A DNA stretch of 5,302 nt from Solirubrobacterales bacterium (lineage in GTDB: Bacteria > Actinomycetota > Thermoleophilia > Solirubrobacterales > Solirubrobacteraceae): the NCBI GenBank assembly GCA_017354065.1, contig JAFMRN010000186.1, positions 1 to 5,302 of the forward strand, written 5' to 3'. Of this stretch, positions 1-5,302 are shown piece by piece (position 1 is the first letter of the stretch; the number at the start of each line of letters is the position of its first letter). The notes beneath the pieces are model-generated. The model was not told where the DNA came from. It ran no database searches and saw nothing but the letters and a program-made list of their open reading frames with translations. The position numbers and the translations under genes are program-made.

Positions 1-179
1 TCGGCCTTGGCGCTCTCGTGCAGCGCAGGGTGGGGCAGCTCTTTGGCGGTCGCCTCGACGTCAAGCTGCTGTTGCTGCTGGGCTTCGGCGTGATCGGACT
101 CAACCGTGTCCTCCGCCGTCTGGCGGAACAACTGGGACAACGGTCCCTCGCGCATGGAGGCGCGCTTAGCGTTAGACAT
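1..179 (-). CDS. Unidentified protein coupled to ParA, N-terminal 59 residues only
   Basis: The reading frame starts at the ATG in 177-179 and stays open to the left edge, so only the N-terminus is present. It begins MSNAKRASMREGPLSQLFRQ and continues into a low-complexity, acidic, Gln-rich stretch (five glutamines at about residues 34-38) that looks disordered. The start is supported by a full 8-nt Shine-Dalgarno match (AAGGAGGT) 8 nt upstream, inside the end of parA. The start overlaps the parA stop by 8 nt, which implies translational coupling. It does not look like ParB. From memory, a MREGPL..LFR start followed by a disordered linker resembles the N-terminal extension of FtsZ/tubulin-like proteins of Thermoleophilia, but no GTPase motif lies inside the window, so this stays a hypothesis. 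The CDS is well supported; its function is not. Confidence 0.8.
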   Translation of the reverse strand, partial: MSNAKRASMREGPLSQLFRQTAEDTVESDHAEAQQQQQLDVEATAKELPHPALHESAKA

Positions 180-924
180 CCGAGAGAACCTCCTTGGCGA
201 GCTGCCGGTAACTGTGGGCTGCCATGCCGTCTGGATCGTATTTGAGGACTGACTGACCCTTTACCGGGGCCTCTGCGAATCGCACGGTGCGCCTGATGCG
301 CGAAGCGAACACCCGCTCGCCGAAGTTCTCCTCCAGCATCTCAATCGCCTCTTTGGCGTGGAGCGTGCGGGTGTCGACCATCGTCGGCAGGATGCCTTCG
401 ACCTGGATCTCGGGGTTCAGATTCTCCCGGATCATCGCGAGCGTGTTCTGCAGCTGAATCAAGCCCCGCATGGACAAATACTCGCACTGGACGGGGACGA
501 TCACCTTGTTTGCGACCGTCAGCGCGTTGATCGTCAGCAAGCCGAGGCTCGGCGGGGTGTCGATGAAAGTGAAGTCGTAGTCCTCGACGATGTCGGCCAT
601 AGCGCGCTGCAGAGAGCGCTCGCGGCCGATCATCGTGGACATGGCGATCTCGGCGCCGGCGAGGTCGATCGATGCGCAGGCGACGTCGATCTCGCGCTTG
701 CGGATCACCTCGCGGATCGGCGTGCGGTGGACCAGCACGTCATACATGGACTTGGTCAGGGTGTCTGGATCTATGCCCTGTGACATGGTCAGGTTGCCCT
801 GGGGGTCCATGTCGCAGCACAGCACACGGTGACCCTCCTCCGCAAAGGCGACTGCGAGGTTCAGGGTCGTGGTGGTTTTGGCAACGCCACCCTTCTGGTT
901 GGCGAAGGCGATCACCTTGGTCAC
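172..924 (-). CDS. parA: ParA/Soj family partition-type ATPase
   Basis: A 250-residue protein, the usual length for chromosomal Soj/ParA, beginning MTKVIAFANQ. It carries the deviant Walker A motif KGGVAKTT (signature Lys11, P-loop Lys16), the Walker A' motif DMDPQGN (residues 38-44), Walker B/switch II FIDTPPSLG (Asp122) and the ParA-typical VPVQCEYLSMRGL (about 143-155). Such ATPases dimerise on ATP, bind DNA non-specifically and position chromosomes or protein complexes. I chose the GTG at 922-924 because a GGAGGAGGGA purine run ends 6 nt upstream of it and residue 2 onward fits the family N-terminus; an in-frame ATG at 946-948 would add 8 residues. The frame stays open further upstream to 1422, but that part is antisense to the ArsA-like gene. 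No parB is visible; instead parA overlaps an unidentified gene by 8 nt. Its exact cargo is unknown. Confidence 0.93.
   Translation of the reverse strand: MTKVIAFANQKGGVAKTTTTLNLAVAFAEEGHRVLCCDMDPQGNLTMSQGIDPDTLTKSMYDVLVHRTPIREVIRKREIDVACASIDLAGAEIAMSTMIGRERSLQRAMADIVEDYDFTFIDTPPSLGLLTINALTVANKVIVPVQCEYLSMRGLIQLQNTLAMIRENLNPEIQVEGILPTMVDTRTLHAKEAIEMLEENFGERVFASRIRRTVRFAEAPVKGQSVLKYDPDGMAAHSYRQLAKEVLSDV
188..195 (-). promoter_or_regulatory. Perfect Shine-Dalgarno for the gene downstream of parA
   Basis: The minus strand reads AAGGAGGT here, an uninterrupted 8-nt complement to the 16S rRNA 3' end, 8 nt before the ATG at 177-179. It lies within the last codons of parA. It is the strongest ribosome binding site in the window and fixes the start of the downstream gene. 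Confidence 0.85.
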
Positions 925-1024
925 AGGAGTTCCCTCCTCCGGGAGCATGCTCGGGCCGCGAAAAACATTCGCGCTCCTATTCGCACGCGTTATGGCGATT
1001 CCTTCAATTATTAGCGTGCGAGCT
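925..1024. promoter_or_regulatory. Divergent promoter region between parA and the ArsA-like operon
   Basis: The 100 bp between the two divergent starts must hold both promoters. Its centre (about 961-1013) is clearly more AT-rich than the surroundings. An 8-bp inverted repeat, TCGCACGC at 981-988 and GCGTGCGA at 1014-1021, flanks the AT-rich core with arm centres 33 bp apart, about three helical turns. ATTCGC occurs twice with a 12-bp period (967-972 and 979-984). A TTGAAG on the minus strand (1000-1005) could be a -35 box for parA, and AATTAT at 1006-1011 could be a -10 box for the plus strand, but neither has a convincing partner hexamer. The role as promoter region is inferred from gene layout; the individual boxes are weak. 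Confidence 0.5.
931..940 (-). promoter_or_regulatory. Shine-Dalgarno of parA
   Basis: The minus strand reads GGAGGAGGGA, ending 6 nt before the GTG at 922-924. It supports the GTG start over the ATG at 946-948, because it would lie inside the coding region if that ATG were used. Confidence 0.7.
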
Positions 1025-1948
1025 ATGGTCTCCGGCGCCGTGTCGCCCCTGCCACTGCTTGAGCATCGCCTGATCTTCGTCACCGGCAAGGGCGGGGTCG
1101 GCCGGACCACGGTCGCTCGCGCGCTGGGCTTGATCGCGGCCCGCGCCGGACAGCGCGTGATCATCGCCGAACTCACCCCGGCCAGCCAGGCACCGGACTC
1201 GCGCGCGGGCGGGATCGCCGAGGTCAAGCTCGCACCCGGTCTGTTCACGATCACGATCGATCCCCAGGCGGCGATGGAGGAGTACCTGCGCGTGAAAGCG
1301 GGTGCCCTGGGCAGCGCGCTGGCGGCAAGCCGGATCTTCGGCGCCCTGGCCATGGCCACGCCCGGCATGCGAGAGCTGCTGGCAATCGGCAAGGTCTGGG
1401 AACTGGCCCAGGTCCAGCGCATCCGCGAGCGCGCGGCACCCTACGACGTGGTGATAGTCGACGCACCGGCGACGGGGCACGGGGTCGCCGCGCTGCGCAC
1501 CCCGCGGACGTTCGCTGAGATCGCGCGGGTCGGGCCGATCGCCCGCCAGGCCTCCACCATCGCCGCGACCATCGCCGACCCGGAGTTCACGGCTGTGGTC
1601 GGGGTCGCCCAGCCGGAGGAACTGCCCGTCAGCGAGACCCTGTCCCTCGCGCGCGCACTGGAGAAGGACCACCTCCGGCTCGCGTATGTGATCACGAACA
1701 TGTGCTATCCGGAACGCTTCAGCGAGGCTGAGATCGCCCGGCTGGAAAGCGCACGTCAGGACGCGGGCACGCTGACCGACGCGCCCCTGCGCGCCGCGAT
1801 CTCAGAAGGGCGCCGCGCGGCTGCCCAGCGGCCCTATCTCGAGCGGCTCCGCGCCGCCTTCGGCGAGCGCTTGGTGACCCTCCCATACCTGTTCAGCGCC
1901 GAGCCGGACATCCGCTCGCTGGCAGACCGGCTGGGGACGCAGCTGTGA
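1025..1948 (+). CDS. ArsA/Get3-family ATPase, first of a tandem pair (Rv3679-like), P-loop Lys replaced by Arg
   Basis: A 307-residue cytoplasmic ATPase of the SIMIBI class. It begins with EHRLIFVTGKGGVGRTTVA: the signature lysine (Lys22) is kept, but the P-loop lysine is Arg27. The region ITIDPQAAMEEYL (76-88) is typical of the family, the stretch MRELLAIGKVWEL (115-127) resembles the mycobacterial Rv3679 type, and switch II is VDAPATGH (Asp146). The switch I DPAH motif of Get3 is replaced by AELTPAS (48-54). There is no Get3 CxxC zinc motif, and with one cysteine near the C-terminal third there is no arsenite-binding triad, so arsenic resistance is unlikely. The start is uncertain: ATG 1025 was chosen, while GTG 1016, GTG 1040 and ATG 992 are also in frame and none has a good Shine-Dalgarno, so a leaderless mRNA is possible. 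Its stop overlaps the next start (GTGA), so the two are co-translated and likely form a heterodimer. Confidence 0.88.
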   Translation: MVSGAVSPLPLLEHRLIFVTGKGGVGRTTVARALGLIAARAGQRVIIAELTPASQAPDSRAGGIAEVKLAPGLFTITIDPQAAMEEYLRVKAGALGSALAASRIFGALAMATPGMRELLAIGKVWELAQVQRIRERAAPYDVVIVDAPATGHGVAALRTPRTFAEIARVGPIARQASTIAATIADPEFTAVVGVAQPEELPVSETLSLARALEKDHLRLAYVITNMCYPERFSEAEIARLESARQDAGTLTDAPLRAAISEGRRAAAQRPYLERLRAAFGERLVTLPYLFSAEPDIRSLADRLGTQL

Positions 1949-3093
1949 ACGTCCCGGAGCTGCTGGCCGGCAAACGCGTCTGTGTCTGCGCCGGGTCCGG
2001 CGGCGTGGGCAAGACCACCACGTCCGCGGTGATCGCCCTGGGCATGGCCGCCCAGGGCTTGAAGGTCGCGGTTATCACGATCGACCCCGCCAAGCGCCTG
2101 GCCGCCGCGCTGGGCCTGGAACAGCTCAGCAACGACCTGGCCCAGGTGCCCGCCGAGCGCTTCGCCGCTGCCGGCCTGGAGGTCAAGGGCGAGCTGTGGG
2201 CCTCAATGCTCGACCCCAAGCGCACCTTTGACGAGCTGATTGACGCGGCCGCGCCGACTCCGGAGCGGGCCGGGGCGATCAAGGAGAACCTCGTCTACCA
2301 ACAGATCTCCGGCGCCGTGGCCGGATCCCAGGAGTTCACCGCCGTCTCCAAGCTGTATGAGCTGTTCGGTGACGACCGCTTTGACCTGATCGTCTTGGAC
2401 ACTCCCCCGTCCCGGCACGCGCTGGATTTCCTGGAGGCACCGCGACGCCTGAACGCGTTCCTGGAAGGCCGCGCGCTGCAGGCGTTTCTGAAGCCGACCG
2501 GAGTCGGTCTGCGGATGGTCGGGCTTGGCGTCGCACCGCTGGTCGGCGCGCTGAAGCGAATCACCGGCGTCGACCTGATCTCGGATCTGACCCACTTCTT
2601 CGGGCTGCTGGGCCCGATGACCGACACCTTCAGCGCGCGCGCACGCGCGGTCGAGGTGCTGCTGCGCTCCGAGGCGACCGCGTTCCTGCTGGTGACCTCG
2701 GCCCAGGACGGGCCGATCGCTGAGGCCAGCTGGTTCCGCGACGCGCTGGAACGTGAGGGCATGGCTTTCTGCGGCGCCGTCGTCAACCGCTTCCACCACG
2801 ACCTGTCCGGCGGCGCAGATCGCGCCAGCGTGGAAGCGGCTTTGGCAGCGGCCCTGGCCGATCCCGAGCTGGCGGCTCGCGTCGCTGAGAACTTCGCTGA
2901 TTACGGCGTTCTGGCCGCGCGTGATGAGGCGAACCTGGCACGGCTGGAAGCTGACCTGCGAAGTCAGCCGGTGCTACCCGTTCCCCAGTTCGATTCCGAC
3001 ATCCATGACGTCGTGGGATTACTGCGGGTGCACCGCTTCCTGTTCGGCTCAGACAGCGAGCGTGAGGCGCTGATCGCCGGCCTGCTGTCCTGA
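1945..3093 (+). CDS. ArsA/Get3-family ATPase, second of a tandem pair (Rv3680-like), signature Lys replaced by Ser
   Basis: A 382-residue ATPase starting at GTG within the GTGA overlap, with a modest GGGGA Shine-Dalgarno 7 nt upstream. Walker A reads AGSGGVGKTTT: the P-loop lysine is present (Lys23), but the signature lysine position is Ser18. Switch I is TIDPAKRLA (45-53), close to Get3 DPAH. The segment SMLDPKRTFDELI (87-99) and switch II VLDTPPSRHALDFLEAPRRL (150-169) are hallmarks of the actinobacterial Rv3680 group. No CxxC zinc motif or arsenite-binding cysteine set is seen. Family knowledge places it with soluble Get3-like dimers that couple ATP binding to capture of hydrophobic or other client proteins; the actual client here is unknown. 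The length is normal for the group. The intact switch I and P-loop lysine suggest that this subunit supplies most of the catalytic residues of a heterodimer with its partner; that is inference. Confidence 0.92.
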   Translation: MNVPELLAGKRVCVCAGSGGVGKTTTSAVIALGMAAQGLKVAVITIDPAKRLAAALGLEQLSNDLAQVPAERFAAAGLEVKGELWASMLDPKRTFDELIDAAAPTPERAGAIKENLVYQQISGAVAGSQEFTAVSKLYELFGDDRFDLIVLDTPPSRHALDFLEAPRRLNAFLEGRALQAFLKPTGVGLRMVGLGVAPLVGALKRITGVDLISDLTHFFGLLGPMTDTFSARARAVEVLLRSEATAFLLVTSAQDGPIAEASWFRDALEREGMAFCGAVVNRFHHDLSGGADRASVEAALAAALADPELAARVAENFADYGVLAARDEANLARLEADLRSQPVLPVPQFDSDIHDVVGLLRVHRFLFGSDSEREALIAGLLS

Positions 3094-3151
3094 CGCCGAG
3101 CCGCCGAGCCCGGGGGTGCAGTGTGGTGCCAAATACAGGCTCGCACATTTG

Positions 3152-3181
3152 TAACCCCAGATGGGGTTATGGATGGGGTTA
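3152..3181. repeat. TGGGGTTA operator-like array upstream of modA
   Basis: TAACCCCA (3152-3159) and TGGGGTTA (3162-3169) form a perfect 8-bp inverted repeat with a 2-nt spacer. A third copy, TGGGGTTA (3174-3181), follows in direct orientation. The two direct copies extend to ATGGGGTTAT (3161-3170 and 3173-3182), a 12-bp period close to one helical turn. The last copy runs into TATAAA. Such an arrangement, in the only sizeable gap before a molybdate operon, looks like a transcription-factor site. The sequence does not match the Escherichia coli ModE box closely, so the regulator is unknown. Confidence 0.6.
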
Positions 3182-3185
3182 TAAA
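3180..3185 (+). promoter_or_regulatory. Candidate -10 box for the modA operon
   Basis: TATAAA is the best -10-like hexamer in the 160-bp gap before modA and overlaps the last TGGGGTTA repeat, so a bound regulator would block or recruit polymerase there. No good -35 hexamer is found 16-18 nt upstream, where the repeats lie instead; this would suit an activator-dependent promoter. It would give a leader of about 60 nt before the modA ATG. That is too short for a molybdenum-cofactor riboswitch. Confidence 0.35.
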
Positions 3186-3253
3186 AGCGCGAGGGTGGGC
3201 CCATGGCCTAACACAACCACCCGCCGCTGATGACAAAGCGTTAGTTTCTGGCC

Positions 3254-4003
3254 ATGCGCCTACGTACTGCTTATGCAACCGCCGCGGTCGCGCTCCTGGC
3301 CGCCGGCTGTGGATCCAGCTCGGGAACGAGCACATCAGCGTCCTCCAAATCCGGGAAGCTGACCGTATTCGGAGCGTCCTCACTGTCAAAGGTGCTCCCC
3401 AAGATCCACTCCGCCGCCTACTCCTTCGGCGGCTCGGACACGCTTGAGACCCAGATCAAGCAGGGCGCGCCCGCGGACGTGTTCGCAGCCGCGGCACCGA
3501 AGCAGACGACCGCGCTGTACAAGGCCGGGCTGGCGAGCAAGCCGGTCACGTTCGCTACCAACACGCTGGTGATGATCGTGCCGAAGAGCAACCCGGCGCA
3601 CATCAAGCGCGTCTCCGATGTCACCAGGCCGGGCGTGAAGATCGTCGTCTGTGAGGCCTCCCAGCCGTGCGGTACTTACGCGTCCGGCGCGTTCAAGAGC
3701 CTCGGGATCACCAAGGCTGCGACCAAGAACGTCGTCTCCAAGGAGGCGAACGTCAGCCAGGTGGTAGCCCAGATCGCCGCCGGTGAAGGTGACGTAGGCT
3801 TCGTTTACATCACCGACGCCAAGACCGCAGCTAACAAGGTGACGCCGATCAAACTGCCAGCCAAGGCCAAGCCGAAGACCAAGGACACGGTCTCGGTCGT
3901 CAAGGCCTCCAAGAACCAGGCCGCGGCCAAGGCGTATGTGAAGGCGCTCAGCACACCCGCCGCACAGAAGCAGCTGCAGGCCGCGGGCTTCGGCAAGCCG
4001 TGA
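3254..4003 (+). CDS. modA: Molybdate ABC transporter substrate-binding lipoprotein
   Basis: A 249-residue periplasmic-type binding protein anchored outside the membrane. The N-terminus is a lipoprotein signal (MRLRT, hydrophobic core 8-17, lipobox LAAGC with Cys19), followed by a Ser/Thr/Gly linker (20-34). ModA motifs are LTVFGASSL (Ser42), YSFGGSDTLETQI (Ser61), QGAPADVFAAA (70-80), NTLVMIVPKSNP (103-114), VVCEASQPCGTY (131-142) and GFVYITDAKTA (182-192, Tyr185). The serines and the tyrosine match the known oxyanion contacts of ModA. The span between the first two serine motifs is shorter than in Escherichia coli ModA, and the mature protein is rich in lysine. Two cysteines (133, 139) lie in the third binding segment. 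Tungstate cannot be excluded as the ligand. The ATG is forced by an upstream in-frame TAG at 3242 and lacks a Shine-Dalgarno. The stop overlaps modB as GTGA. Confidence 0.93.
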   Translation: MRLRTAYATAAVALLAAGCGSSSGTSTSASSKSGKLTVFGASSLSKVLPKIHSAAYSFGGSDTLETQIKQGAPADVFAAAAPKQTTALYKAGLASKPVTFATNTLVMIVPKSNPAHIKRVSDVTRPGVKIVVCEASQPCGTYASGAFKSLGITKAATKNVVSKEANVSQVVAQIAAGEGDVGFVYITDAKTAANKVTPIKLPAKAKPKTKDTVSVVKASKNQAAAKAYVKALSTPAAQKQLQAAGFGKP

Positions 4004-4842
4004 GCGCCAAACCGCTCCGTCTGGCCACACGGGGCGGCTTCATGATCCCGCTGGGGATAGTGGTCGCGGCAGTGCTGGGTTTCCTGGTGCTGCCGATCGT
4101 CGCGTTGATCGTCTATCAGCCACCTGCCGCCTTGTGGCGGCAGTTGGGCAGCGCGGCGACAACCGACGCGATCGGGGTGTCGCTGAAGACCAACCTGATC
4201 GCGATCGCCTGCACGCTCGGGCTGGGCACGCCGTTTGCCTACCTGATCGGCCGTTCACGGTTCCCGGGCAGGCGGCTCCTGATCACCCTGGTTGAGCTCC
4301 CGCTGGTGATGCCCCCGGCGGTGGCGGGCATCGCGCTGCTGGTCGCTTTCGGCCGCCTCGGGCTGCTGGGCTCGGCCCTGAACAGTCTCGGCATCAGCCT
4401 CGGCTTCACCCAGGCGGCGGTGGTGATCGCGATCGTGTTTGTGTCAGCGCCGTTCTACCTGCGCGGCGCGATCGCCGCGTTCGAGACGCTTGATCCGACG
4501 CTGCTGGACGCGGCCACATCGCTGGGCGCCGGCCGCGTGCGCCGCACGCTGTTGATCGCGATTCCGCTGGCGGCCAGCGGACTCGGCGCGGCGGCGGCGA
4601 TGTCCTTCGCCCGCGGCGTCGGCGAGTTCGGCGCGACGATCCTGTTTGCCGGCAGCTTCCAGGGCCGCACCCAGACGCTGCCCCTGGCGGTCTACTCGCT
4701 GTTCGGCACGAACCTGGATCAGGCGGTCGCGGTCGGAGTGCTGTTGTTGGTGATCAGCGGCGCCACGTTGCTGGGCGTGAAGCTGGCGGGCCCGTTGCGC
4801 GACTTGCGACGACATAGACTGCGCGGCCATGGCGGAAGCTGA
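4000..4842 (+). CDS. modB: Molybdate ABC transporter permease
   Basis: A 280-residue integral membrane protein with about six hydrophobic segments (roughly 15-38, 62-83, 93-117, 137-157, 184-204 and 242-260). The cytoplasmic EAA loop that docks the ATPase is DAATSLGAGRVRRTLLIAIP (170-189), and it is followed by the ModB/CysT-type GVGEFGATILFAG (206-218) and the C-terminal TQTLPLAVY (224-232). These features separate it from other ABC permeases and fit molybdate rather than sulfate because it sits between modA and moeA. It starts at GTG in the GTGA overlap with modA and has no clear Shine-Dalgarno, consistent with re-initiation by coupled ribosomes; an in-frame ATG at 4042 would shorten it by 14 residues. 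The 3' end overlaps moeA by 14 nt. No ModC domain is fused to it and no modC follows directly. Confidence 0.93.
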   Translation: MSAKPLRLATRGGFMIPLGIVVAAVLGFLVLPIVALIVYQPPAALWRQLGSAATTDAIGVSLKTNLIAIACTLGLGTPFAYLIGRSRFPGRRLLITLVELPLVMPPAVAGIALLVAFGRLGLLGSALNSLGISLGFTQAAVVIAIVFVSAPFYLRGAIAAFETLDPTLLDAATSLGAGRVRRTLLIAIPLAASGLGAAAAMSFARGVGEFGATILFAGSFQGRTQTLPLAVYSLFGTNLDQAVAVGVLLLVISGATLLGVKLAGPLRDLRRHRLRGHGGS

Positions 4843-5302
4843 ACTGCTGGGGATCGAGTCGGCACTGCAACGCGTCCTGGAGGCGGTCACGCCGCTTGAC
4901 AGCGAGCCGGTCGATCTGCGCGACGCAGACGGCCGGTACCTCGCTACCGCGTTGCACGCGGCGCTGGCACTGCCACCGTTCACGAACTCGGCGATGGACG
5001 GCTACGCGGTGTTGGCCGCGGATACGCCGGGCACGCTTCAGAACGTCGGTGAGTCCCGCGCCGGACGCCCCTTCGGCTCGGCGCTGAGCTCCGGTCAGGC
5101 GGTTGCGATCTCCACCGGGGCCGAGCTGCCGGCCGGCGCTGACGCGGTGGTGCCGGTTGAGCGGGTTACCGTCGACGGACAGCGCGTCAGCGTCGCTGAG
5201 GCGGTGCCCGCCCACGCGCACGTGCGTGACCGCGGCAGCGACATAGCCGAGGGCACCGAGATCCTGCCGGCCGGGATCCGGCTCGGGCCCGCCCAGCTGG
5301 GC
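4829..5302 (+). CDS. moeA: Molybdopterin molybdenumtransferase MoeA, N-terminal 158 residues
   Basis: The frame starts at ATG 4829 and stays open to the right edge. MoeA is normally about 400 residues, so well over half is missing. MoeA ligates molybdenum to adenylylated molybdopterin in the last step of Mo-cofactor synthesis. Visible motifs are LPPFTNSAMDGYAV (about 48-61; family PxFDNSAMDGYA), GESRAGRPF (73-81), ISTGAELPAGADAVVPVE (93-110; family TGAPLPxGADAVV) and VRDRGSDIAEG (132-142; family RxxGEDI). The order and spacing are those of MoeA domains I and II; the catalytic MoCF-binding domain lies beyond the window. A ModB-type stop 14 nt into the gene and the lack of a Shine-Dalgarno suggest translational coupling. 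Having it in the transporter operon ties uptake to metal insertion. Confidence 0.93.
   Translation, partial: MAEAELLGIESALQRVLEAVTPLDSEPVDLRDADGRYLATALHAALALPPFTNSAMDGYAVLAADTPGTLQNVGESRAGRPFGSALSSGQAVAISTGAELPAGADAVVPVERVTVDGQRVSVAEAVPAHAHVRDRGSDIAEGTEILPAGIRLGPAQLG

Noticed and set aside
925..1422. Upstream extension of the parA reading frame, giving a 416-residue protein
   Set aside because: The extra part is antisense to the ArsA-like gene and has no ParA-like sequence, and the GTG at 922-924 has its own Shine-Dalgarno and the family N-terminus.
1004..1672. Long minus-strand open frame opposite the first ArsA-like gene
   Set aside because: Its translation is rich in Arg, Gly and Ala with no recognisable motif. 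Such frames are expected opposite high-GC coding DNA, and the plus strand holds a clear ATPase.
2203..2799. Minus-strand open frames opposite the second ArsA-like gene
   Set aside because: They are composition-driven shadows with no motif or ribosome binding site, opposite a gene with well-conserved family motifs.
1025..3093. Arsenic-resistance function for the ArsA-like pair
   Set aside because: The arsenite-binding cysteines of plasmid ArsA are missing, no arsB, arsC or arsR gene is nearby, and the proteins match the tandem Rv3679/Rv3680 type.
3094..3150. Terminator after the ArsA-like operon
   Set aside because: GCCGAGCC repeats and a CCCGGG palindrome are present, but there is no stable GC hairpin followed by a T run, so I do not call a terminator.
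3186..3253. Molybdenum-cofactor riboswitch before modA
   Set aside because: The leader from the likely promoter is only about 60 nt and shows no matching hairpin architecture, so it is too short for that riboswitch.
3121..3447. Plus-strand 108-residue frame covering the modA upstream region
   Set aside because: It runs through the operator-like repeats and into modA in another frame, and its translation shows no domain. modA is the clear gene here.
3386..4030. Minus-strand 214-residue frame opposite modA
   Set aside because: It is Leu/Gly/Arg-rich shadow sequence, while modA on the other strand has a lipobox and all ModA motifs.

Overview
This is a GC-rich bacterial window of ordinary chromosomal character. 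The gene content points to a high-GC actinomycete-like bacterium, most likely of the Thermoleophilia/Solirubrobacterales type. The clues are a tandem pair of Get3/ArsA ATPases laid out like mycobacterial Rv3679/Rv3680, a short ModA lipoprotein, and a distinctive start (MREGPLSQLFR) of the gene behind parA. The taxonomic guess is inference from remembered family patterns, not from a search. I see no insertion sequence, tRNA, rRNA, CRISPR array or phage gene.

Layout. Positions 1-924 (minus strand) carry a ParA/Soj-type ATPase and, overlapping its 3' end, the first 59 residues of an unidentified protein that runs off the left edge. A 100-bp divergent promoter region (925-1024) separates this from a plus-strand two-gene operon (1025-3093). 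That operon encodes two ArsA/Get3-family ATPases joined by a GTGA stop/start overlap. A 160-bp intergenic region (3094-3253) with a striking set of TGGGGTTA repeats then leads into a molybdate operon: modA (lipoprotein binding protein), modB (permease), and the start of moeA (molybdopterin molybdotransferase), which runs off the right edge.

How the genes work together. ParA and its downstream partner are translationally coupled and probably act in chromosome or cell-division positioning. The two ArsA-like proteins most likely form a heterodimer: one has lost the P-loop lysine and the other the signature lysine of the deviant Walker A motif. ModA captures molybdate (or tungstate) outside the membrane, ModB forms the channel, and MoeA inserts the metal into molybdopterin, so the third operon couples metal uptake to cofactor assembly. 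The ABC ATPase ModC is not between modB and moeA and must lie elsewhere or further downstream.

Most interesting points: the complementary active-site substitutions in the ArsA pair, the operator-like repeat array before modA, and the parA gene coupled to a non-ParB partner. None of these amounts to a demonstrated new system.
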